64,000 nt of DNA from Peteryoungia algae. Its GTDB lineage: Bacteria; Pseudomonadota; Alphaproteobacteria; Rhizobiales; Rhizobiaceae. Position numbers and translations under genes: made by a program. The notes under the pieces were generated by a model, which saw only the letters and a program-made list of their open reading frames with translations, ran no database searches and was not told where the DNA came from. The stretch is taken from NCBI RefSeq assembly GCF_030369675.1, contig NZ_CP128477.1, positions 1,488,001-1,552,000 of the forward strand, given 5' to 3'. Positions 1-13,999 of this stretch are shown one piece after another (position 1 is the stretch's first letter; each line of letters opens with the position of its first letter).

Positions 1-205
1 TGATCGCGCCGCTCTCGGCGACCACCCGTCCATCGTCCTCGATGACAGGTGACTTGCCCAGCGGATGCACGGCCTTCAACTCCTTCGGCGCGAGATAGTC
101 CTTCGTGCGATGATACACCTTGACCTGATAGTCGAGCCCCAGTTCTTCCAGCATCCAGAGGATGCGATGCGCGCGGGAATTGTCGAGATAATGCACGGTG
201 ATCAT
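1..205 (-). CDS. Glutathione S-transferase, N-terminal part (cut by window edge)
   Basis: The 68 visible residues begin MITVHYLDNSRAHRILWML and carry the thioredoxin-like N-terminal fold of cytosolic GSTs. The HPLGKSPVIEDDG stretch contains the cis-proline 'SPV' and is followed by the 'AESGAI' segment that contacts the gamma-glutamyl group of glutathione. An AAGGA-like Shine-Dalgarno lies just before the ATG at 205. The C-terminal helical domain is outside the window, so the GST class and substrate cannot be given. Confidence 0.85.
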   Translation of the reverse strand, partial: MITVHYLDNSRAHRILWMLEELGLDYQVKVYHRTKDYLAPKELKAVHPLGKSPVIEDDGRVVAESGAI

Positions 206-381
206 CAGGAAGGATCCTTGGATTGTCGTTGATCGAGCTATCTAGAGGCCGCAGGTACATCCGTCGAGGCGAAGCTCCAACTTTCTCTCGGCACGCCGCC
301 CGATCGCACGATGCAAGCCCTTGGCAGGCCGGGCATCGCGTGCAAGTCTCGCGCGAAATTGCACTTTGGGAGGAGTGACAC

Positions 382-1407
382 ATGAAGGCGATGCGACTGG
401 AGGCCACCGGCCGGCTCTTCACCCGCGAGGTCGAGAAGCCGATGCCCGGACCGGATCAGCTTCTGGTCAAGGTCGAGGCCTGCGGCGTCTGCGGCACCGA
501 TCGCCATCTTTTCAAGGGCGAGTTTCCCTGCACGCCGCCCGTGACCCTCGGCCATGAATTCAGTGGAATCGTCGAAGAGCTCGGCGCAGGCGTTGCGGGC
601 TTTGCCATTGGTGACCGCATCACCGGCGATCCGAACATCGCCTGCGGTCGCTGCAGCCAATGCGTCGGCGGCCGCGTCAATCTCTGCCGAAACCTGAAGG
701 CCATCGGCATCCACCGCGATGGCGGCTTCGCCGATTATATCATCGTTCCTCAGAAGCAGGCCTTCCTTCTGCCCTCCGATCTCGACCCGCTGCACGGCGC
801 CTTCTGCGAACCCCTCGCCTGCTGCCTGCACGGGATCGATCTCGCGGACATCAGAACCGGAGCATCGGTCGTGGTTCTCGGCGGGGGCGTCATCGGCTTG
901 TTGACGGTCCAGCTGGCCCGGCTCGCGGGCGCAACGACAGTCATCCTCGTGACCCGTCAGGCGAGCCGCCGCAGCCTTGCCGAAGGCCTCGGCGCCACGG
1001 CCAGCGTCGATCCGGCGGCAGGCGACGTCATCGCACAGATCGCAGGCGAAACGGGGCTCGTCCCGGGCGGCGTCGATGTCGTCCTCGAATGCGCCGGCGT
1101 CGGCGAAACGGTGATCCAGGCAACGAAGCTCGTGCGTCCCGGCGGCACAGCCGTCATCCTCGGCGTCATGCCCCAGGGCGAGACGATCGCGATCGAGCCC
1201 TTCGACCTCCTCTTCCGGGAGGTGAAACTCGTCACCTCCTTCCTCAATCCCTTCACACATCGCCGCGCCGCAGACTTGATCGCATCGGGCATGATCGAAG
1301 TGGAGACGCTTATCTCGCGCAAGGTCTCGCTCGACGACGCACCCGAGGCAGTCGGCAATCCGCCCCGGCCGGGCGAGGTCAAGGTGCTCGTCGTTCCAGG
1401 CCTCTGA
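382..1407 (+). CDS. Zinc-dependent alcohol dehydrogenase (MDR family)
   Basis: This 341-residue protein is a medium-chain dehydrogenase/reductase that oxidises an alcohol or polyol with NAD(P). Catalytic zinc ligands are visible as Cys37, His58 and Glu59 (GHEFSG). The structural zinc loop has four cysteines, Cys88, Cys91, Cys94 and Cys102. The Rossmann motif GGGVIGLL follows near residue 167. The start is set by GGGAGGAG upstream of the ATG. The sequence is closest in style to sorbitol/threonine dehydrogenases, but the substrate cannot be read from sequence. The gene converges on the amidase gene with no gap. Confidence 0.88.
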   Translation: MKAMRLEATGRLFTREVEKPMPGPDQLLVKVEACGVCGTDRHLFKGEFPCTPPVTLGHEFSGIVEELGAGVAGFAIGDRITGDPNIACGRCSQCVGGRVNLCRNLKAIGIHRDGGFADYIIVPQKQAFLLPSDLDPLHGAFCEPLACCLHGIDLADIRTGASVVVLGGGVIGLLTVQLARLAGATTVILVTRQASRRSLAEGLGATASVDPAAGDVIAQIAGETGLVPGGVDVVLECAGVGETVIQATKLVRPGGTAVILGVMPQGETIAIEPFDLLFREVKLVTSFLNPFTHRRAADLIASGMIEVETLISRKVSLDDAPEAVGNPPRPGEVKVLVVPGL

Positions 1408-2892
1408 CTAGATTTGCGGACGTTTGTCCGTCCAGGGCTGCGCGTTCTCCAACTGGCCCGCGAGCGAGAACAGCGTATCCTCGTCGGCGAAGCGCCCGAC
1501 GAACTGCATGCCGATCGGCAAGCCCTCGTGCGACCAGCCGATCGGCACCGACATGGCCGGTTGACCGGTGACATTGAAAATGGGCGTCCAGGGGATGAAC
1601 TCGAAGGTCTGCGCCGCCAGTTGTTCGGCAATGCCAAGCTTCTTCAACAGGCGGCCGCCACCGAGGTAACCGAGCACCGTCAGCAGCTTTTTCTCGACGG
1701 CACTCGGCTGCAAGGCACCGATCTTGACAGGCAATGACGACAGCACCGGCGTCATCAGCACATCGATGTCATCGAAGAAACCGAGAATCGAACGGGCGGA
1801 CAGCTTGAGATAGCGGTGCGCCGTGATCAGATCGGCCGCTGTGAACCCCTCGCCCAGCAGTCCCATGCCGAAGGTCGAGGCATCATAGTCACCGGGCCGG
1901 ATCTTCACGCCGAAGGTCTTGGCGGTATACTCGATGTCCGCACGGAGTTCCCCGGCAAGCGCGGTCAGGAAAGCCATGGAGAAGGCCTCGCGCTCGACGG
2001 GCGGCGCCGCATCGACCACCTCGTGGCCGAGGTCGGTGAGCAGCGCCACCGCCTTGTCGAAGGCGGCGATCACCTCGGGCGCAACGGCTTTGCCGAGCAT
2101 AGGCGCGTGCGAAACCGCAATGCGCAGCCGCGGGGGCGCCCTATGCACCGCATCGAGAAACGTGCCCTCATGCCGCGGCAAAGGATGCGGCGAGCCGCGA
2201 TCCGGCCCATGCGTGGCGTCGAGCACAGCGGCGCTGTCCCGTACCGACCGCGTCAGCACGTGTTCGACGGCAAAGCCGGACCAGGCCTCGCCGATGAACG
2301 GACCGGCCGGAGTGCGTCCGCGCGTCGGCTTCATCCCGAAAATGCCGCAAGCCGAGGCCGGAATGCGGATCGATCCGCCACCGTCGCCACCCGAGGCGAT
2401 TGGCACCATGCCGGAAGCGACCGCGGCGGCCGAACCACCCGACGAGCCACCCGGCGTGCGCGTCATATCCCACGGGTTCCGGCTCGGGCCACACGCGCCG
2501 GGCTCGGTATAGGGCGTCAATCCGAATTCAGGCGTATTGGTTTTGCCCGCGATCACCAGGCCTGCAGCGCGCCACCGCCGGACGAGTTCACTGTCGCCGG
2601 TCGCCTTCCGGGTGGCCCAGAGCCGATTGCCGTTTCCAGTCGGCACACCATCCACCTGCGCCAGGAGATCCTTGATCAGAAATGGCACGCCTGCGAGCGG
2701 TCCACCACCGGTGCCGGCGCCGACATGTTGCCTTGCCTCCTCGAACAGCGGCCGAACCACCGCATTGAGCTGCGGATTGACCTCTTCTATGCGGGCGATG
2801 GCCGCCTCGAGCACTTCGACAGCGGAGACCTGCCCCCGCCGGATCAGATCCGCCAATCCCATGCCGTCGTGTTTGCCGTAGTCGTCGAACAT
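1408..2892 (-). CDS. Amidase (amidase signature family)
   Basis: This 494-residue enzyme hydrolyses a carboxylic amide with the Ser-cisSer-Lys triad. Lys74 (FLIKDL), the GGSSGGSAA signature with cis-Ser150, and Ser174 in GGGSIRIPAS are all present with normal spacing. The reading frame stays open 15 codons upstream, but MFDDYGKHDGMG at 2892 fits the usual start of the family. Substrate is unknown; it is not GatA, since no gatB or gatC lies nearby. It is the only gene between the dehydrogenase and the chemoreceptor. Confidence 0.87.
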   Translation of the reverse strand: MFDDYGKHDGMGLADLIRRGQVSAVEVLEAAIARIEEVNPQLNAVVRPLFEEARQHVGAGTGGGPLAGVPFLIKDLLAQVDGVPTGNGNRLWATRKATGDSELVRRWRAAGLVIAGKTNTPEFGLTPYTEPGACGPSRNPWDMTRTPGGSSGGSAAAVASGMVPIASGGDGGGSIRIPASACGIFGMKPTRGRTPAGPFIGEAWSGFAVEHVLTRSVRDSAAVLDATHGPDRGSPHPLPRHEGTFLDAVHRAPPRLRIAVSHAPMLGKAVAPEVIAAFDKAVALLTDLGHEVVDAAPPVEREAFSMAFLTALAGELRADIEYTAKTFGVKIRPGDYDASTFGMGLLGEGFTAADLITAHRYLKLSARSILGFFDDIDVLMTPVLSSLPVKIGALQPSAVEKKLLTVLGYLGGGRLLKKLGIAEQLAAQTFEFIPWTPIFNVTGQPAMSVPIGWSHEGLPIGMQFVGRFADEDTLFSLAGQLENAQPWTDKRPQI

Positions 2893-3004
2893 GCACCGCC
2901 CGCCTCGATTGGATTCGCCTCCCAACTCTTTCGCCATCCCTCGCCGGAGGCAAGCCCCAAGGGACGCACCGGATCAATCGAATATAAGAACTACTTAACC
3001 ATGA

Positions 3005-5576
<2,572 letters not shown>

Positions 5577-5588
5577 TGCGGCAAAGTC

Positions 5589-6308
5589 TCACCTAGGCTC
5601 GAAGGAGATTAGCTCCTCGAAATGGTTCATGTCGTCAAAGGCGCAGAAAGCCGGCGCCCGCAGTCGGATGATTGGTGACCGCTGACGGATATCCTCGACG
5701 ACATCCTCCAGAAAAGGCACCCATGCGGCCATGGTCTCATCGTCGAAACGTTCGACCATGTAGGCGAAGGTCATGTGAAAGACATAGGCATCATGGTCCG
5801 GATGCCGATAGCCGAGCAAGTCTGCGAGCCGGCGGCGCCAATCCTTGAGGACTTGCCGGTCCCGCGCCGTCACTCCGTCCAGCATCAATCCGTTCGGCGT
5901 CGCATGCGTGACCTCGATGGCGAAGGCTTCGCCCGGCGCAAATCGTGCCAGCCGATCCATGAAGATCGCCGTCATGTCGTCGACCGGTGCCTCGAGCGAA
6001 ACATCCGCCGGCCAGTACGGCAAGGCTCGCCGGGTCTCGATGATCCCCTGGAAGAGGGTCATATGCAGGCTGGAGACAGCTGTGAACGCGAGTTTGTCGG
6101 CACCGGGCATGGCCTGGAAACGAGCGCGGACGGCATGGATGGCCGAGGCACTCTCAGAGTTCTCGACGAGATGGCAGACCACGGTGTTGCCGGGTTCATG
6201 CAGAAACAAGCCGACATCATTGTAGCGGGTCCCCAAATGGGACGGTGGATCGGGATTGAATGCGCGGGCACAGATCTTCAGATAGGCAGGCAGATCATCA
6301 GGGGTCAC
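5589..6308 (-). CDS. DUF1868-like protein of the 2H phosphoesterase superfamily
   Basis: This 239-residue protein has the two H-x-T motifs of 2H phosphoesterases, LHMTLF (His82, Thr84) and FHMTFAY (His178, Thr180), with the spacing seen in DUF1868 proteins. Relatives act on cyclic phosphates or RNA ends, but no substrate is established here. The frame is open to 6467, inside the next gene; GTG at 6308 (VTPDDLPAYL) with GAGAG upstream avoids overlap and gives the usual length. It lies downstream of and codirectional with the GT87 gene, 50 bases away, so the two are probably co-transcribed. Confidence 0.75.
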   Translation of the reverse strand: MTPDDLPAYLKICARAFNPDPPSHLGTRYNDVGLFLHEPGNTVVCHLVENSESASAIHAVRARFQAMPGADKLAFTAVSSLHMTLFQGIIETRRALPYWPADVSLEAPVDDMTAIFMDRLARFAPGEAFAIEVTHATPNGLMLDGVTARDRQVLKDWRRRLADLLGYRHPDHDAYVFHMTFAYMVERFDDETMAAWVPFLEDVVEDIRQRSPIIRLRAPAFCAFDDMNHFEELISFEPR

Positions 6309-6358
6309 GGGGTGTCTCTCAATTACGAGGAAAACTGCAATAAACCCGCCCCGCAAAG

Positions 6359-7564
6359 CTAATGTGACACCGGCACCTGGCCGCGATGGGCTGCACCCGC
6401 TGCAAAAACAACAATCAGCATTCCCACGAAGAGCAGGATAAAGCTGCTTGAAACGTCTGTTGCCCAAACAATAAGTAGCTGCAGCAATGGAAGGGTGGCC
6501 ACCAACCCGAAAACCAGTCTCTTGGGATTGGCCGGAGCTCCATGGGCGCTGATGTGAGACGCCACAAGCGCCGCAAGCGCACTGGTCGCGCCAAGATCAT
6601 AGGCGAGACTATAGGGCGTAACCAGAATTCCTGCTGCTGCGAAACAATAGGCGCGGCCCAGCGGATCCTTGACCCTCGGCAGGCTCCAGAGCCATAAGCC
6701 GAAAACCAGAACGGCAAACGCGCCATGCCAAATGATGGCTTCGTTGAACGGCAGGCCGACAAGACGCGCCTGACCATAGGCAGAAGCCAGCAAATCAAGA
6801 AACCCGCCGCTCAGCGCCTGCATGACCAGACTTTGATGCGGCACTGTATGCTGGAAAAAGCCAATCCAGCTTTCCAATCCAAACAATAGAGCGGACATCA
6901 TCAGCAATGCGATGGTCGTCGCAGCGGCCGTGGCGAGGACCAGCCACCGCCTCTCATAAAGAAGCAACAGAGGAAACAGCAGGCCAAGCTGTGGCTTCAC
7001 GGTCAAAAGGCCAATGGCGAGACCTGCAAGGATCGGGTGACGATCTCTCAGCCCTAGTCCGTAAAGGATCAGGGCACCTGTCATGAAGCCATTTTGTCCA
7101 TAAAGAATGTTCCCAAGGATAAAGGGGACTAACAAGACGACAGCGAGTGGCGAAACACGCTGGACCAACAGGGAGATGGCGTGAAAGTAAAATGCTAGGG
7201 TAACGGCAAAGAAGACCAGCATGGACAACCCATAGGGCATGAGACCTAGGGGGAAGATGAGCAACAGGTAACTTGGTGGATAGCTCCAGGATCGCCAGGG
7301 ATAGTAGGGCCCGAAAACGGCCTGCATCTCGGCGAAATAGATATCATGACCAAGGAAAAGGTTCATCACTTTGCCCTCCAGCATCAGCCTGGAGGCCAGC
7401 CAATAATTGGCATAGTCCTTGTCAATCGACAGAAGTCTCTGAGCGCCTTGATATCCCGACGCATTGAGCACAAAGAGCGTCACGAGTACAATCAGCATTG
7501 CCCAGGCGAGCACCAGCAATGGCATCTTGTCGTCCATCGCATTTCGTACTGGTTGACGTTCCAT
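6359..7564 (-). CDS. GT87-type polytopic mannosyltransferase-like protein (DUF2029)
   Basis: This 401-residue membrane protein has about ten hydrophobic segments and the GT-C pattern of glycosyltransferase family 87: DYANYWLAS after TM1, YPPSYLLLIFPLG, a GQNGF loop and KPQLGLL. GT87 enzymes transfer mannose from polyprenyl-phosphate carriers on the outer face of the inner membrane. The acceptor here is unknown. ATG 7564 is preceded by GAGGT. Codon and base use are somewhat more AT-rich than in neighbours such as carB, which hints at accessory status. Confidence 0.78.
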   Translation of the reverse strand: MERQPVRNAMDDKMPLLVLAWAMLIVLVTLFVLNASGYQGAQRLLSIDKDYANYWLASRLMLEGKVMNLFLGHDIYFAEMQAVFGPYYPWRSWSYPPSYLLLIFPLGLMPYGLSMLVFFAVTLAFYFHAISLLVQRVSPLAVVLLVPFILGNILYGQNGFMTGALILYGLGLRDRHPILAGLAIGLLTVKPQLGLLFPLLLLYERRWLVLATAAATTIALLMMSALLFGLESWIGFFQHTVPHQSLVMQALSGGFLDLLASAYGQARLVGLPFNEAIIWHGAFAVLVFGLWLWSLPRVKDPLGRAYCFAAAGILVTPYSLAYDLGATSALAALVASHISAHGAPANPKRLVFGLVATLPLLQLLIVWATDVSSSFILLFVGMLIVVFAAGAAHRGQVPVSH

Positions 7565-7743
7565 TGCACACCTCAGCCTATCCGGAATGACCAGATCCTA
7601 ATCCGATCCTTTTAACGAAAACTACCGGGGCCCATGGGCTACCGACCAACGCAGATTTTCCCCTTCCAGCCTCACTTTGAGGGTTCCTTCTCGCTCAACA
7701 TTTCCCTATAAGCCGCTTCTAGCCTGAAAAGACCTCTCTGCGC

Positions 7744-7777
7744 CCGGCCGGTGACATTTCCACCGAGGCCGGTTTTC
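7744..7777 (+). promoter_or_regulatory. Terminator-like hairpin in the carB leader
   Basis: CCGGCC-GGTG (7744-7753) pairs with CACC and, after a two-base GA bulge, GGCCGG (7761-7772). Four T residues follow directly. It lies about 30 bases before the carB start. The form is that of an intrinsic terminator or attenuator. No leader peptide rich in a regulatory codon was found, so the mechanism is open. Confidence 0.5.
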
Positions 7778-7804
7778 TGCGCAGGTCAAGAAACGGATAG
7801 CACC

Positions 7805-11299
<3,495 letters not shown>

Positions 11300-11548
11300 G
11301 GCAAGGCTGAGACGGTGGAGATCTGTATCTGAGACTATGGAGGGCTGACAGCCCTCCTGACCGGCGAACGAGACAGGTCCACCGTCGGTTTCTCGATCTC
11401 GACAACGACGCGCCGCCATCCGATCAGCCAGCACACCCTGGCGTATCGTGCGGCGCGCTCTCGGGACTTCAGACGAAGGGCGTGGCTCGCCCACCCGGAC
11501 GGGCCTCCGCATGGCGCCACCGCAAAATCCTCACCGCACTGCGCCCGC
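11300..11548. other. Intergenic stretch between carB and the ArsR operon
   Basis: A perfect 8-bp hairpin (GGAGGGCT/AGCCCTCC, 11339-11357) may mark the carB transcript end but lacks a T run. The remaining about 190 bases show no start with a convincing ribosome site on either strand. Open frames here are low-complexity Arg-rich shadows. Confidence 0.4.
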
Positions 11549-11603
11549 TTGACGACTGACATCGCAGGCTTTAAATAAACCACTTGGTTAATTAACCAAA
11601 TGG
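11549..11603 (+). promoter_or_regulatory. Promoter and palindromic operator of the ArsR operon
   Basis: TTGACG (11549-11554) and TTAAAT (11571-11576), 16 bases apart, form a plausible sigma-70 promoter. Immediately downstream, 11580-11603 is a 24-bp palindrome with one mismatched pair (CCACTTGGTTAA facing TTAACCAAATGG). This placement over the start site is typical of an ArsR-family autorepressor operator. Confidence 0.65.
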
Positions 11604-11609
11604 ATAACC

Positions 11610-11963
11610 ATGAGCAGCGACCCTTTGTCCTTGACATTGTCCGCCTTGGCCGACCCGACGCGTCGCGCAATCCTCGCGCGGCTAGCCACCGGCGAAGCAA
11701 CCGTCAACGAGCTGGCAGAACCTTTTGACATGAGCCTTCCGGCTGTTTCCAAACACCTGAAAGTGCTGGAACGGGCGAAGCTCATTTCGCGCGGGCGCAG
11801 TGCCCAGTGGCGCCCCTGCCGACTGGAACCCGAGCCCCTGAAAACTGTCGATGGCTGGCTTGGCGATTATCGCAAGCTTTGGGAGCACAGGCTTGATCGC
11901 CTGGAGGATTACCTGGCCGCAATCCAGAAGGAACGCGAAGACGTGAAGGATGATGAAGAATGA
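11610..11963 (+). CDS. ArsR-family winged-helix repressor
   Basis: This 117-residue protein has the ArsR/SmtB winged helix: ALADPTRRAILARLATGEATV, then the recognition helix region SLPAVSKHLKVLERA and the wing ending WRPCRLEP. No CxC metal site is present, so it is probably not a metal sensor; such repressors paired with SRPBCC proteins usually answer to small ligands. It overlaps the next gene by ATGA (11960-11963), making translational coupling likely. The palindrome just upstream suggests autoregulation of the three-gene operon. Confidence 0.88.
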   Translation: MSSDPLSLTLSALADPTRRAILARLATGEATVNELAEPFDMSLPAVSKHLKVLERAKLISRGRSAQWRPCRLEPEPLKTVDGWLGDYRKLWEHRLDRLEDYLAAIQKEREDVKDDEE

Positions 11964-12400
11964 CTGACAAGCTGGAAATCTTGAACGAGCGTCTGCTCCC
12001 CGCAGACCCGTCAGCCGTATTCAACGCGATTGCTGACCCAAAGCTGCTGGCGCTGTGGTGGGGACCGCACGGCTTTACCAATCGCATCGACGAATTCGAC
12101 TTTCGCGCCGGCGGCGATTGGCGCGTGACCATGACATCATCTGACGGCACCGATTTCGCCAACCGGTGGACCTTTCAAGAAATCGAACCCGGACGCCGCG
12201 TGGTCGCCCTTCACCATGAACCGATGCACGTCTTCACGCTGGAGATGACATTCGAGGGCGCGGAACCGGGCACACGTCTGAAGTGGCGCATGCTGTTCGA
12301 GCCGACGGAGGAAAACCGGGAGATCCAGAAATTCATTCACGCCGCCAACGACCAGAATTTGGAACGCCTCGAACAGGTCCTGCAAGGAGGAAACCAGTGA
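11960..12400 (+). CDS. SRPBCC (AHSA1-like) ligand-binding protein
   Basis: This 146-residue protein has the START/Bet v1-like fold of the Aha1-homology family, with hallmarks LWWGPHGFTN near residue 33 and the helical end NLERLEQVL. These proteins form a hydrophobic cavity; their ligands are mostly unknown. It is the second gene of the ArsR operon (4-base overlap with the regulator) and is followed within two bases by a paralogue, which points to a small-molecule response module. Confidence 0.82.
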   Translation: MTDKLEILNERLLPADPSAVFNAIADPKLLALWWGPHGFTNRIDEFDFRAGGDWRVTMTSSDGTDFANRWTFQEIEPGRRVVALHHEPMHVFTLEMTFEGAEPGTRLKWRMLFEPTEENREIQKFIHAANDQNLERLEQVLQGGNQ

Positions 12401-12401
12401 G

Positions 12402-12881
12402 ATGACGAGCACACTGGATCCTTCCCGCATCCTGGAGGTCGAGCGCCTCGTCGCCGCTCCCATCGATCTTGTCTTCGAGATGTTTGCAGATGCCCGCCAT
12501 CTCGATGCGTGGTGGGGGCCGGATGGCTTCCAGAACGAAACCCACGAGATTGAATTCTCGGTCGGCGGTTTTTGGCGCTACACCATGCATGGTCCGGACG
12601 GCAGGGATTGGCCGAACTGGATCCGCTATCAGGACATCGCACCGCCGACCCGCATCGCCTATGAGCACGGTGGCGAGATGGGAGAGCCCGCACATTTCGA
12701 TGGGATCATCACCCTTCGCGATGAAGGTGAGCAGACCCGCGTCATCCTGACCCTCGTCTTCCCGACGCAGGAGGCGCGCGACGCAACCTTCAAGTTTGGC
12801 GCAGTGGAGGGTGGCAAGCAGACGCTTGCCCGTCTTGCCGCCTATGCCAGGGAACGCCACGCGGCGGCGGGAGACAACTGA
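12402..12881 (+). CDS. SRPBCC (AHSA1-like) ligand-binding protein, second copy
   Basis: This 159-residue protein is a paralogue of the preceding gene and shares AWWGPDGFQNETHEIEF and the GGFWRYTMHGPDG segment. AAGGAGG lies inside the end of the previous gene, before ATG 12402. As third member of the ArsR operon it probably acts with its neighbour, perhaps binding a related ligand. No enzymatic motif is visible. Confidence 0.82.
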   Translation: MTSTLDPSRILEVERLVAAPIDLVFEMFADARHLDAWWGPDGFQNETHEIEFSVGGFWRYTMHGPDGRDWPNWIRYQDIAPPTRIAYEHGGEMGEPAHFDGIITLRDEGEQTRVILTLVFPTQEARDATFKFGAVEGGKQTLARLAAYARERHAAAGDN

Positions 12882-12892
12882 AGGTCAGAGGC

Positions 12893-13750
12893 TCAGCTTG
12901 GGTGTTTCTGTTTCGCCAGAATGGCAAGGGCAATCCCCCCGATGACACAGACGCCAGCGACGATGAAATGCAGCGTCAGCCGCTCGTTGAGAAAAAGGAT
13001 CCCACCGAGCGCTGCAATGACAGGGACTGACAGCTGGATCAGCGCCGCCTGAAAGGTCTCAAGACCCCTGAGCGCCCTATACCAGATCGCATAGCCGAGG
13101 CCCGACGCGACGATGCCAGACGCCAGTGCCAGGATCACCCCGGTCGGCGTCGCTGTCTCATAAAGGGCTGCGACCACAGCGAGCGGCAGACAGAAGGCGG
13201 AGGCCCGGACAAAATTGCCAGCGGTCTGGCCGATCGGATCCTGCGATCCGCGGCCACGCAACGTGTAGACAGCCCACGCAACGCCCGAGGCGATCATCAG
13301 AGCACAGCCGACCGGGTCCGGCCGTCCCACGCCGGGCAGAATGAGATAGACGAATGCGGCAAACGCGATTGCGAAGCCGATGACTTCCCGCAGGCTCGGA
13401 CGGTCACCCTTGAAAAGCCCGAACGTGACCATGCTTGCCTGCACGGAGGAAAAGAGGATCAAGGCGCCGGTCGCGGCTCCGAGGGAAAGATAGGCGGCGG
13501 AAAAGGCGATGGCATAGACGAAGAGCGCCGTTGCCGCCCACCAGTCGCCCGGCAAGGCAGGCCCCGCTGTGCGAGAGATGGTCTGCCCGCGCCGCATCAG
13601 ACCATAGAGCACCACCGCCCCCGAGATGATCCTCACGGCTGTATACCCGGCGGCCCCGATCGAAACGTCCCCCAGAGCCTCGCGGGCCAAAAGCGAATTC
13701 GCGGCGAAGGCAAGCATGGCCAAAGCGGTTAAGACGAATGTCGATTGCAA
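12893..13750 (-). CDS. DMT-superfamily exporter (EamA type)
   Basis: This 285-residue protein has ten hydrophobic segments in two EamA repeats. It resembles inner-membrane drug/metabolite exporters; the substrate is unknown. No ATG lies near the first membrane helix in frame. TTG at 13750 with GGGAG seven bases upstream places the start right at TM1 (QSTFVLTALAMLAFAANS) and is preferred over the GTG/ATG-less extension to 13837. It converges with the SRPBCC gene. Confidence 0.82.
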   Translation of the reverse strand: MQSTFVLTALAMLAFAANSLLAREALGDVSIGAAGYTAVRIISGAVVLYGLMRRGQTISRTAGPALPGDWWAATALFVYAIAFSAAYLSLGAATGALILFSSVQASMVTFGLFKGDRPSLREVIGFAIAFAAFVYLILPGVGRPDPVGCALMIASGVAWAVYTLRGRGSQDPIGQTAGNFVRASAFCLPLAVVAALYETATPTGVILALASGIVASGLGYAIWYRALRGLETFQAALIQLSVPVIAALGGILFLNERLTLHFIVAGVCVIGGIALAILAKQKHPS

Positions 13751-13935
13751 AGCTATCTCCCAGCGACATCCTGCAGCGGTGTCGATGTGTCCGCAGGATC
13801 GAACCCGTCTTAAACGCGAGCCTCTTCCGCTTGACAAGCCGACAGCGACAAAACAGTCGGCAGCGGCCCAGCTGTCATCGCGGACGCCTTCGTTGGGGCG
13901 ATACGATCATGTCGCGTGATCCATCCCATCAATAT

Positions 13936-13964
13936 TTGACGTTTGTCGAAATCGCTTCGTTACG
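13936..13964 (+). promoter_or_regulatory. Possible promoter of the MFS gene
   Basis: TTGACG at 13936 is a good -35 element; GTTACG/TTACGG at 13959-13964, 17-18 bases on, is a weak -10. The 250-base gap between the divergent exporter genes otherwise contains no recognisable palindrome. Confidence 0.3.
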
Positions 13965-13999
13965 GCAATCTGCAGCGGTTTGAACTGTGAGATATTGTC

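Noticed and set aside
238..1260. 340-codon minus-strand frame opposite the alcohol dehydrogenase gene
   Set aside because: Shadow of a well-supported dehydrogenase; the translated product is low-complexity Asp/Ala/Gly-rich.
11339..11357. Hairpin after carB as an intrinsic terminator
   Set aside because: The 8-bp stem is perfect but no T run follows; kept only as a note in the intergenic entry.
11335..11700. Minus-strand frame in the gap after carB
   Set aside because: Arg-rich, no ribosome site, and it crosses the ArsR operator and coding start.
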